Assembly: GCA_965216255.1 (NCBI GenBank)
Contig: OZ244148.1
Coordinates: forward strand, 5,332,001-5,396,000
Reading direction: 5' to 3'
Length of the DNA stretch: 64,000 nt
Origin: G965216255 sp965216255
GTDB taxonomy: Bacteria; Bacteroidota; Rhodothermia; Rhodothermales; Bin80
Part shown: piece by piece, positions 36,012 through 43,890 of the stretch
Position numbering within the stretch: position 1 is the first letter of the stretch
Layout: every line of letters begins with the position of its first letter
Made by a program: the position numbers and the translations under genes
The notes under the pieces: generated by a model
What the model was told of the DNA's origin: nothing
What the model saw: the letters and a program-made list of their open reading frames with translations, nothing else
Databases searched by the model: none

Positions 36012-37104
36012 GGCACGGGCCAGTATGGTACCGATCTGGCCACCATCCCAGCTTGAGGGACAGCAAATCGCCGTCTAGCGCCACGCTGCGAAGGGGCGAG
36101 CGGCCGGGAAAAATGCGAAATCCCACGTGTCGTGTCAGTGCGCCGGCCCCGCCGGAAAGGGCAAGACTAGCGGCCATTACGTTGTCGGGTAACACCATCT
36201 CCAGGTCGCAGTTGGCAAACGTGCCGCGCGCGGTCAAATTCACCTCTTCCGGAAGACCTTCCGTCCGGGGCGCCCGCAATGTCGCATTAGCCAGGAAGAG
36301 GACGTCGAACCTTGACAGACTATCCGGATAGAGCTGCGAAAGATCTTCGGTCGTATCCACCCGAAACTCAGTCGTCTTTCCGATCGCCTGCATGACTTCC
36401 TTCTGCGCGCGTATCGCGGCACCGTGCCGGAATCCGTGCGTTGTCGTAACCATCAACACATGTATTTCCTCTCGATGTGCCGGCGTGCCAGCGAGCTCCG
36501 CAAGGGTTTCCGGTCCTTCTTCTTGAAGGGGCAGGATGCGAATGTTCCGGAACCATACCCTTGAGTTGTCATCATGGTTTTGGAGTCCTATATGGCCCTC
36601 ACGCGCGCGGTCGCCCACGAAATCATTGATCATTTTGCCGTTAAGCCAGACCTGGTAGCGTTGCCCCGCCGCTCGAATTCGATTCGTGTTCCACGCTCCT
36701 GTGGGATGCGCAATTACGCGAAAAGGTGCCGAAAACGAATAGATGCTACCCGTTACGTGGTCGGGGTCGCGACTGTTGTCGATCTGTACTTCGTACCCTT
36801 CGTTTACAGGCTGCCACGGGTCATCCGTGGCTAAAAAACGCAAAAAGACGCCGGAGCTGGCCGTGTACTCTCCGACCTTCCAGTCCAGCTCAAGCTCAAA
36901 GTCGCGGTACTTCTCTCCGCCATAATAGAAGAGGCCCATGCCACCGTGACTGAGCATGGAACCATCCTCTTCGAGGGTGTATCCTCCCGGGCCGGCCTGG
37001 CGCCAGCCATCAAGACTGGTGCCGTTAAAAAGCGTTCGCCATTGCTGGGCAAATGCGCCGGTCGCAAGAATCGCCAAGCAAAGAAGTACGGTACCGGATT
37101 TCAT
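36004..37104 (-). CDS. N-terminal part of split DUF1080-ThuA-sugar dehydrogenase protein
   Basis: A signal peptide (MKSGTVLLCLAILATGAFAQ) leads to a DUF1080/3-keto-glycoside hydrolase domain at about 20-195 (TLFNGTSLDGWRQAG, FELELDWKVGEYTASSGVFL, EVQIDNSRD, WNTNRIRAAGQRYQVWLNGK, GHIGLQNHDDNSRVWFRNIR). After it a ThuA-like domain begins (VLMVTTTHGFRHGAAIRAQK, DTTEDLSQL, FDVLFLANATLRAP), then the start of an inserted beta domain. The tail after LLSLKL is out-of-frame sequence; with one base fewer it joins the downstream frame as DGGQIGTILARAVLDGE. The intended product is about 1160 residues. It starts 20 bp after the EF-hand-like gene. Confidence 0.82.
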   Translation of the reverse strand: MKSGTVLLCLAILATGAFAQQWRTLFNGTSLDGWRQAGPGGYTLEEDGSMLSHGGMGLFYYGGEKYRDFELELDWKVGEYTASSGVFLRFLATDDPWQPVNEGYEVQIDNSRDPDHVTGSIYSFSAPFRVIAHPTGAWNTNRIRAAGQRYQVWLNGKMINDFVGDRAREGHIGLQNHDDNSRVWFRNIRILPLQEEGPETLAELAGTPAHREEIHVLMVTTTHGFRHGAAIRAQKEVMQAIGKTTEFRVDTTEDLSQLYPDSLSRFDVLFLANATLRAPRTEGLPEEVNLTARGTFANCDLEMVLPDNVMAASLALSGGAGALTRHVGFRIFPGRSPLRSVALDGDLLSLKLGWWPDRYHTGPCRA

Positions 37105-37123
37105 GGCAAGAGAGGAGGACCGT

Positions 37124-37903
37124 TTATTGTATCAGCCCGGCATGTTGGGCGTGAAAGAGCGCCGTATCGACCCCACCTTCCATCCGTTTGGGCTCAATCA
37201 CACCGTTGCCATTGGCATCCGTGCCTGTGCGGCATTTTTCCAGCAGCAACGTCATGGCCCGCGCATGGGACTGTGCCATTTCCACATCCCCCGCGTAGTT
37301 GGTCTTGAGAATATTGATTGACTGGGCGAATGCTTCATGCAGCCATCAGGTGTCCGCGCTGCTATTCCAGAATTCGCTGGGCGCATCCCACAGATACGTG
37401 AGGTCGACACGCGGCTGAAGCTCCGCCTTGGTGACCCCGTCATCAAGGCGCATCCACCCGATTACATTGTTGAGCGATGAAACTACGTGATTCACGTGTT
37501 CGCTCGTGTCCTTGAGGCTGACCAACTCGCGGCGCACGAACCGGGCACGGCCCATAATGCCGAGCGCGGCAGGTTCCTTAATCACTGGGGGCGCATCGCC
37601 GTGTCGTGCAACGTGGTCATCGTCAAATTCGTCGCCTGCGGTCTGCCATCGCGTTTTCCACCCGTGCACGGCGGCGGCGCCTCCCGGAAGCCCGGAGGGC
37701 AGGCCCCACACGGCCTGGAATACGGCATCCGCACGCGCTTTTACATCGTCTACCTTGGCGGCGGTCTCGGCGGCGCGGCTTTCGGCCAGAGCGGATTCCC
37801 ATAGCTGCTCCAGGGCATTGAGATGCTCCGAGGCACCGGATTGTGCCCATGTTGTCTGCAGAACGCAGGCAATAGCAAGCAGGCACGGCAGCATGTGGTG
37901 CAT
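37124..37903 (-). pseudogene. secreted EF-hand-like protein with an internal TGA
   Basis: The start at 37903 (MHHMLPCLLAIACVLQTTWAQ) gives a signal peptide. The mature part is helical and of unknown family (LEQLWESALAESRAAETAAK, FVRRELVSLKDTSEHVNHVV). A TGA at codon 186 (37346-37348) stops translation. The same frame then continues sensibly for 73 codons (WLHEAFAQSINILKTNYAGD, then an EF-hand-like loop DANGNGVIEPKR) to a TAA 20 bp before the next gene. It is a nonsense mutation, a sequencing error or, less likely, read-through. The spacing implies an operon with the flanking genes. The function is unknown; calcium binding is suggested by the loop. Confidence 0.65.
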
Positions 37904-37946
37904 GAGACGGTTAGAGTTGATGTAAAAACCCGGCACGCAGGGCCGA

Positions 37947-38714
37947 TTACAGAAACATGTCGTCCAAGTTGCAGGCATCTAGTTCGACGAGAAACGTGGC
38001 CATCTTATCCGTGAGTGCTTCCAGAAAGATCCGTCCCTTTTCTGGCGTCGCAAGCGCCGGATTGCCTACTCCGGTGTCCTCTGTCACCTCGAGCCATGGT
38101 CGTTCGGCCCACACCCACCCGGACCGCAGGGCATCCATTCGAAACGGGCGCGCCGCTCCGGTCCCGGCCTCCGACAGGGGGCGCACCAGATGGGGAGCGA
38201 TATGGAGCAGCGTGCTGGTTTCAAGCTCACCGGCGTGGTCCCCGGGCTCATCAAAATACGCCCGCGTATTCATGGCTCGGAACCAGTTCATGGTACAAAT
38301 GAAGAGCTCAGGCACACGTGCTCCGGTCTCACGGATCATCTGCTTGAAATCATTTCCACCATGCCCGTTGAGCAAAAGCAGCTTGCGGATGCCCTGATGA
38401 CCGAGGCAGTTGGCCACGTCCTGCAGCACCAACGCCTGGGTGCTTGGCATCATGTTGACATCCAGCGTAATATCTAGCTGGCCCGTATTGACGCCAAAAG
38501 GCATGGTAGGTAGAACCACAACGCGCGCCTTTCGCTCCCATGCCTTGCGCGCCGCTTCGGCAGCGATGAAGTCCAGCTGAATGTTATCGGTGCCGTACGG
38601 CAGGTGGTAATTGTGTGCCTCCGTTGCGCCCCACGGCAGGATGGCCACTTCGAACTGCGCCTGCCTAACCTCGTGCCAGGTGGTCTCGGCAAGGATAAAC
38701 GGACGGGCACTCAT
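37947..38714 (-). CDS. creatininase-family amidohydrolase
   Basis: This 255-residue protein has no signal peptide. The creatininase-family metal and active-site motifs are present: LPWGATEAHNYHLPYGTDN (Glu32, His34, His37, Asp43), then GIRKLLLLNGHGGNDF, and DHAGELETS (Glu). Family members hydrolyse small cyclic amides such as creatinine, or formamides in cofactor and sugar pathways. In ThuA/DUF1080 neighbourhoods of FCB bacteria the substrate is usually unknown. It is the only apparently cytoplasmic member of this minus-strand set. The gap to the upstream lipoprotein gene is 17 bp. Confidence 0.87.
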   Translation of the reverse strand: MSARPFILAETTWHEVRQAQFEVAILPWGATEAHNYHLPYGTDNIQLDFIAAEAARKAWERKARVVVLPTMPFGVNTGQLDITLDVNMMPSTQALVLQDVANCLGHQGIRKLLLLNGHGGNDFKQMIRETGARVPELFICTMNWFRAMNTRAYFDEPGDHAGELETSTLLHIAPHLVRPLSEAGTGAARPFRMDALRSGWVWAERPWLEVTEDTGVGNPALATPEKGRIFLEALTDKMATFLVELDACNLDDMFL

Positions 38715-38731
38715 CGAGAAACTATATTGAA

Positions 38732-39199
38732 TTACTTGCGGACGACAAGAATGAGATCGTATTCGTGGTCGATCACCTGTATGGGGCCTTCGAAGTACGG
38801 AATTAGAAACCTGCCCTTGCTATCCCGGGACAATCCAGTGGCGTCGAACGTCAGATAGCCGTCTTGTAGGGAACCACTGAAACTATAGTCAAGCATGCGT
38901 CGGCTGGCGGTCACGGTACGCTCGACTTCAAAATGGCGTACCTGTTCGAAGCTTGGTCCAACGTGGAGCGAAACGTTGGTGACCTCGAAGCTTCTGCGGA
39001 CCGTGACGGTTGCGGGCGTAGCACTTTGTTGCACTCCCTCGACAAATATCCAGGCCCGCTTGGGCTCACCGGACCATTCCGTCGTGTCCTTCGGAGCTCT
39101 CGACGTGATGGAGACTCCTGCAGGCGTACTGATGCATCCCCATTGCAGCACAACCAGAGCAAAAACCGCCACCGGAAAATACCGCATGAGTCTGCGCAT
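38732..39199 (-). CDS. small lipoprotein of unknown function
   Basis: From the ATG at 39199 (MRRLMRYFPVAVFALVV) a lipoprotein signal ends at WGC, giving about 155 residues. The mature part is beta-rich (ATVTVRRSFEVTNVSLHVG, RHFEVERTVTASRRMLDYSF, GPIQVIDHEYDLILVVRK) and not recognised. It is the first gene of the minus-strand set and is divergent from the dehydrogenase-cytochrome lipoprotein. The 115-bp gap between them must hold both promoters. Confidence 0.65.
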   Translation of the reverse strand: MRRLMRYFPVAVFALVVLQWGCISTPAGVSITSRAPKDTTEWSGEPKRAWIFVEGVQQSATPATVTVRRSFEVTNVSLHVGPSFEQVRHFEVERTVTASRRMLDYSFSGSLQDGYLTFDATGLSRDSKGRFLIPYFEGPIQVIDHEYDLILVVRK

Positions 39200-39314
39200 G
39201 TAAGAGAAAAATGGCGTTTCCAACGGATACGGCAAACCTCAATATTCTACCCGTGACACGTAACTTGTTTCCATGCATATCCTTGGGTATCAATCGCCGT
39301 TTCCGGTAGCTGGC

Positions 39315-41903
39315 ATGGTCCGCAAGGCCATTGTCCCGGCGGCGTTTGTCGGCGCATTGTCAGGATGTGCCAGAAGTGACCTGACAGCACCGGTTGCCGG
39401 TCGCTTTTCGAAAATAGTATTGCTCGAGGGCCTGTTCGAGCCCATGGAATTGGATGTGCTTCCCGATGCTCGCATCCTCTTTGTGCAGCGCCGCGGAGAA
39501 GTTCTACTTCATGATCCGACGACTCAAGCCACAGACACACTGGCAGTGTTGCAGGTATTCACGGGATTTGAGGAAGGGCTCTTGGGGGTGGCTGTAGATC
39601 CACAGTTTGTCCGTACGCGCTGGGTATACTTCACCTATTCCGCTGCCCAGGATCCCGTTATCCGCGTGGCCCGTTTCACGGTGGACCAGAAGCGCTTGGA
39701 TCTGGCATCCGAGAAGGTGCTGCTGGAGATTGCCGTGCAGCGCAAGGAATGCTGCCATGTGGGTGGCTCGCTCGAGTTTGGACCGGGCGAAAACCTGTTT
39801 ATTTCGGTAGGTGACCATACCAATCCCTTTGCGTCGGACGGTTTTGCCCACATTGATGAACGCGAAGGGCGCAGTCCGTGGGATGCACAGGCAACGGCGG
39901 CCAACACCATGGATCTTCGTGGCAAGATTCTCCGGATAAGGCCCGAACACGATGGCACCTACTCCATCCCTGTCGGCAACCTGTTTGCAGCAGATGCGTC
40001 CATCGGCAGGCCCGAAATCTACGTTATGGGGAATCGCAATCCCTTTCGAATTTCCATTGACGCGCGGTCAGGCTACCTCTACTGGGGTGAAGTAGGACCC
40101 GATGCCGGAGACTCCTCGGCGGTCTGTGGTCCCAAGGGACACGATGAAGTGAATCAGGCCCGCAGGGCAGGCAATTTTGGGTGGCCGCATTTTGTGGGCA
40201 ACAACAAGGCCTATCACGACTTCGACTTTGCTACCGGGGAGTCCGGGGCCCCGTTTGATGCCCGTGCGCCGCTCAACGATTCCCCGAACAATACCGGACT
40301 ACAAGTGTTGCCTGCGGCCCAGCCAGCTTTAATCTGGTATCCGTATGACCAATCGACGGCCTTTCCGGCAGTGGGTGACGGCGGCCGTAATGCGATGGCG
40401 GGTCTTGTGTACTACATTATGAATTACATTAGATCAGATAATAGATTTCCCTTATATTACGATGGAAAGCTGTTTATTTATGATGGGATGCGTGACTGGG
40501 TGTCGGTAGTAACGCTGGGCCCTTCGGGAGCGTATGTGTCCATGGAGCGCTTTCTGCCCAACATCGCATTCAGCAGCCCGGTAGACATGCTTTTTGGCCC
40601 GGAAGGGGCGCTGTACGTACTGGAATATGGCTCGGTCTGGTATGCGCAAAATGCCGATGCGCGCCTGTCTCGCATAGACTACGCTGTTCGCAATCGGCCG
40701 CCTATGGCGCGCATCGCCGTTAGCGAAGCCTTTGGCGCGGCTCCCCATTCGGGGACTTTGTCCGCTGCTCTCTCCCGTGATCCTGATGGCGATGCGCTCA
40801 CATACAGGTGGCAGATTCATAAACGCAGGGCCCGCGGTGACACGGCGACGTTTGCGTTTTCGGAAGCCGGCATATACCACGTACTGCTGAGCGCAACGGA
40901 CAGCCGGGGACTTGCGGGGCAGGACAGCATGGACATTCTTGTTGGCAATGAAGTCCCAGGCGTAAAGGTGCATATTCATGGCAACCGCACATTTTATTGG
41001 CCGGGCAAGACGATCGCGTATTCCGTTTCCGATCTCGAAGACGGCGCTCTAAACCAAGGAATCCGGCCCGAACAGGTGGCTTTTACCGCTGACCCCGTGG
41101 CTGAAGGGTTTGACCTTACGGCGCAGGCCGGGCACCACATGGCTGTGCTGGAAAGTGCAGGATTTCTTGCCGGCCGTCCATTGGTAGAGCGGCACAATTG
41201 TGCTGCCTGTCACCACGCGAGGGACGCCTCCGTCGGACCTTCCTTTGCTGCCATCAAGGCACGTTACGCGGCAGTTGACACGGCAGGCACCTACCTGGCT
41301 GATCGTATTGTTCAAGGTGGCGGTGGCGCCTGGGGCGACCGGGCAATGGCGGCGCACCCACAAATCCCGCGTAGCGAAGCCCTGAAGATGGTGCAGTTTA
41401 TCCCGGCCGATGAAGTGGCCGGCAAGAGGCCTCTTGCCGGCACGTTGGTCCCGGATCGAAATCGTGGCCGGTATATGCTGATGGCTTCCTACACCGATGC
41501 AGGAATGCCGCCGCTAACGGGCCATGACATCGTTGTGATGCGGCCGCAGCGGCTGGAGGCCGAAGACTTCGATGAAGCGGAAGCCCTTGAAGTGGTTGAC
41601 CCGCCGGAAGGCGAAACGGGCCTGGTAGTCGGATCTGACGGGGCCTACTTCGCATTCCGCTCTCTAGACTTGACGGGGATTGGAAGCTTCCGCATTCGCG
41701 CCGCCGCCCAGAGTGCACCGGCTGAAAGAAGCCTTGAAATCCGTGCCCATAGCCGGGATGGCTTCCGATACGGAACCGTTGAAATTGAACATGGGATCAG
41801 AGCGTACGATGTGGTCATAGATGCGAATGGGAGCACTACAGACCTATATTTCATATTCGTGGGACCATCCTTTGCGGTGGACTGCGTCGAGGCCCGGAAA
41901 TAA
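39315..41903 (+). CDS. sugar dehydrogenase-PKD-cytochrome c-CBM lipoprotein
   Basis: From the ATG at 39315 a lipoprotein signal ends at LSGC. Residues about 30-455 are a PQQ glucose/sorbosone dehydrogenase-type propeller (EGLFEPMELDVLPDARILFV, GFEEGLLGVAVDPQFV, CCHVGGSLEFGPGENLFISV, MDLRGKILRIRPEHDGTYS, VMGNRNPFRISIDARSGYLY). At about 465-550 there is a PKD-like domain (SRDPDGDALTYRWQI), then a linker, then a c-type heme site CAACH at about 632 with a short cytochrome domain. The last about 120 residues resemble a CBM6-type carbohydrate-binding domain (RLEAEDFDEAEALEVVD, GAYFAFRSLDLTGIGSFRIR). It combines substrate binding, oxidation and electron transfer in one outer-surface or periplasmic protein. 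Confidence 0.87.
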   Translation: MVRKAIVPAAFVGALSGCARSDLTAPVAGRFSKIVLLEGLFEPMELDVLPDARILFVQRRGEVLLHDPTTQATDTLAVLQVFTGFEEGLLGVAVDPQFVRTRWVYFTYSAAQDPVIRVARFTVDQKRLDLASEKVLLEIAVQRKECCHVGGSLEFGPGENLFISVGDHTNPFASDGFAHIDEREGRSPWDAQATAANTMDLRGKILRIRPEHDGTYSIPVGNLFAADASIGRPEIYVMGNRNPFRISIDARSGYLYWGEVGPDAGDSSAVCGPKGHDEVNQARRAGNFGWPHFVGNNKAYHDFDFATGESGAPFDARAPLNDSPNNTGLQVLPAAQPALIWYPYDQSTAFPAVGDGGRNAMAGLVYYIMNYIRSDNRFPLYYDGKLFIYDGMRDWVSVVTLGPSGAYVSMERFLPNIAFSSPVDMLFGPEGALYVLEYGSVWYAQNADARLSRIDYAVRNRPPMARIAVSEAFGAAPHSGTLSAALSRDPDGDALTYRWQIHKRRARGDTATFAFSEAGIYHVLLSATDSRGLAGQDSMDILVGNEVPGVKVHIHGNRTFYWPGKTIAYSVSDLEDGALNQGIRPEQVAFTADPVAEGFDLTAQAGHHMAVLESAGFLAGRPLVERHNCAACHHARDASVGPSFAAIKARYAAVDTAGTYLADRIVQGGGGAWGDRAMAAHPQIPRSEALKMVQFIPADEVAGKRPLAGTLVPDRNRGRYMLMASYTDAGMPPLTGHDIVVMRPQRLEAEDFDEAEALEVVDPPEGETGLVVGSDGAYFAFRSLDLTGIGSFRIRAAAQSAPAERSLEIRAHSRDGFRYGTVEIEHGIRAYDVVIDANGSTTDLYFIFVGPSFAVDCVEARK

Positions 41904-41913
41904 TTCTGTCGAT

Positions 41914-43020
41914 ATGGCCAATCCTCCAGAATCCTCTACACCAAATCGAGATCTGCCGCCGAAGCTCGGACGTGCGGTGTGGGATGACCTCCGGGAAGCA
42001 GATTTCCAGGAGTCCTTGCAGCAGGACCTCAAGGATGTGTATGATTATTATCTGGATCAGGGTAGCCGCGACGAACTCCGGGAAATGTCCCGTGGAGCCA
42101 GGGTGCTGCATATGGCCATCTGGCTTGTAAGGAGCAGCCTCCTTCGGCTGTCTCCTGTTCGTCGCACGCTGTTCCTGGTGAGCGCCGTGCTATTCGGATG
42201 GGGAATTGCAGGCAGTGGCGCTGGCCATATCCTCGGCTTTGGAGTCCTAGCGCTAATCCTGCTTCTGGAACTGAAGGACAAGCTCATGGCGCAGGACGAG
42301 CTCAGGTCTGGACGCGCCGTTCAGCTCGCTCTGATGCCCGGAGACAGCCCATCATTTCCGGGGTGGGAAACATGGCTCTTCAACCGTCCAGCCCGGGTGG
42401 TTGGAGGAGACCTCGTGGACTACCTGCACGTCCACGACGGCAAACTCGGGATTGCAATCGGAGACGTCGCAGGCAAAGGGCTGGGCGCGGCACTCTTCAT
42501 GACCAAGCTGCAGTCGATGCTGCGCGCCATCGCACCTAGGACACCAAAGCTGTCAGAGCTGGGATCAGCGCTGAACACGCTGCTCAGGAGGGATGGACTT
42601 CCAAGCCACTTTATTTCTCTTGCATATCTGGAACTGGAAGCCAACGCGGGCCGGATTCGCCTGGTGAACGCAGGGCATTTGCCTCCGATTGTGGTTCGGC
42701 GCGGCTCTGTAGAGGTATTGAGCAGGGGAGGTCCGGCCTTGGGTCTTCTGGACGCCGCAAGCTATCATTCGCAGTACGCAGATCTGCTCCCGGGTGATCT
42801 ACTGCTTCTGTACTCGGATGGACTGACCGAGGCGCGCAACGAAGAACGAGCCTTCTTTGAAGATGAACGGCTTCTGCGGTTGGCCTCGACGTTGAATGGC
42901 CTTTCAGCAAAGGCCGCCGGGAGGCGTCTCCTGGGTGCCTATAGTGCTTTTGTAGGGCAGGCCAGGCAGGCCGATGACCTTTCACTCATTATACTGCGCA
43001 GGCTTCAGCCCGACTTCTAG
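41914..43020 (+). CDS. membrane-anchored SpoIIE-type PP2C phosphatase
   Basis: The start at 41914 (MANPPESSTPN) follows the previous gene by 10 bp. A soluble N-terminus is followed by two membrane segments around residues 80-130 (LFLVSAVLFGWGIAG, ILGFGVLALILLLEL) and a PP2C/SpoIIE phosphatase domain. That domain shows RPARVVGGDLVDYL, LGIAIGDVAGKGLGAALFMT and LLPGDLLLLYSDGLTEARN, the metal-binding Asp motifs, and ends QADDLSLIILR. Such enzymes dephosphorylate anti-sigma-factor antagonists in partner-switching pathways. No cognate anti-sigma or antagonist gene is visible nearby. Confidence 0.88.
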   Translation: MANPPESSTPNRDLPPKLGRAVWDDLREADFQESLQQDLKDVYDYYLDQGSRDELREMSRGARVLHMAIWLVRSSLLRLSPVRRTLFLVSAVLFGWGIAGSGAGHILGFGVLALILLLELKDKLMAQDELRSGRAVQLALMPGDSPSFPGWETWLFNRPARVVGGDLVDYLHVHDGKLGIAIGDVAGKGLGAALFMTKLQSMLRAIAPRTPKLSELGSALNTLLRRDGLPSHFISLAYLELEANAGRIRLVNAGHLPPIVVRRGSVEVLSRGGPALGLLDAASYHSQYADLLPGDLLLLYSDGLTEARNEERAFFEDERLLRLASTLNGLSAKAAGRRLLGAYSAFVGQARQADDLSLIILRRLQPDF

Positions 43021-43890
43021 CCACGGTTGCTCGGTCAGGACCTGTGCTTTGCCAGAGGCGTAGAGCGCCGTTGCACGCAGGCTCCGCCTGAGGCCTGCCT
43101 GCCTACTTGCAAGTAGGCAGGCCCCGTGAATCGCTTTTTGCCCTGGAGAATGCATAGGCCTTTGGGCCCGCGTTGACGGCGCACACCCGTTGGCTGCTGT
43201 GCATGGCGTACAACCGTAATGCTCCTTGGGGGGCAGCAATCCGCATTACTTCCGCGCAATTGACCCTCAGCAAGGGACCTGAATTGCAGAGGCGCGGCGG
43301 CCTGCTATCATGTGAACATAGATGCGTTGCCGCATCTGCATGGCATGCTCCCGTCCGCGTCAGGTCGCATGGTTATGTCCGTTGCGCTCAGGCGGGACCA
43401 ACACGAGAATAAATCCGATTGTGTGGCGCCCCTCTCAACACGGATCGCTCTCGCTTATGGTTCGGCGCGTACGCTCCAGTCCCGAAGCCTGCAACGCTAG
43501 GTTGTGCCTTCCAAGGAATAAAGCGGACATGACGGAGGCGCGTAGCCCGATGGGGGCTGGACTCTAGGATGGGTACGGGGATGCGTGGCATCCTGCATCA
43601 CAACAGGCGGACGTGCCTTGCGCTACGCGGGGCATACTGAAGCAGAATACTTCGGCATCTGCGCTGGCCGATGCATGCGCGCTTGGGCTGGAAGGGGACA
43701 CATGCCCGCCTGCGCTCGGGGATGATGAGCCCACGGTAGTTTTACGCCGGAAATGAGCCCTTGTGGTCCTTGGTACTCCCTGGCCAATGCGCGCCCTCCA
43801 TCCTACCTGGAGCATCTGAGGCACCTCCCGTACTTAAACGGTAAATTGCCCGAAATTCACGGTTCCAGAGCGCAATCGCAGAAACTAGCC
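43021..43890. other. 870-bp intergenic region with a 26-nt palindrome
   Basis: Only short frames without homology are present. A perfect palindrome lies at 43097-43122; it is not followed by a T tract, so it is not a canonical terminator. No RNA gene was recognised. Confidence 0.4.
43097..43122. repeat. perfect 26-nt palindrome
   Basis: The two halves are GCCTGCCTACTTG and its exact complement CAAGTAGGCAGGC, with no spacer. It could form a hairpin in RNA or act as a protein-binding dyad. It lies about 75 bp after the phosphatase stop. Confidence 0.7.

Noticed and set aside
43021..43060. Terminator after the SpoIIE-type phosphatase
   Set aside because: No stem followed by a run of T is present; the nearest hairpin is the palindrome at 43097-43122, which lacks the T tract.
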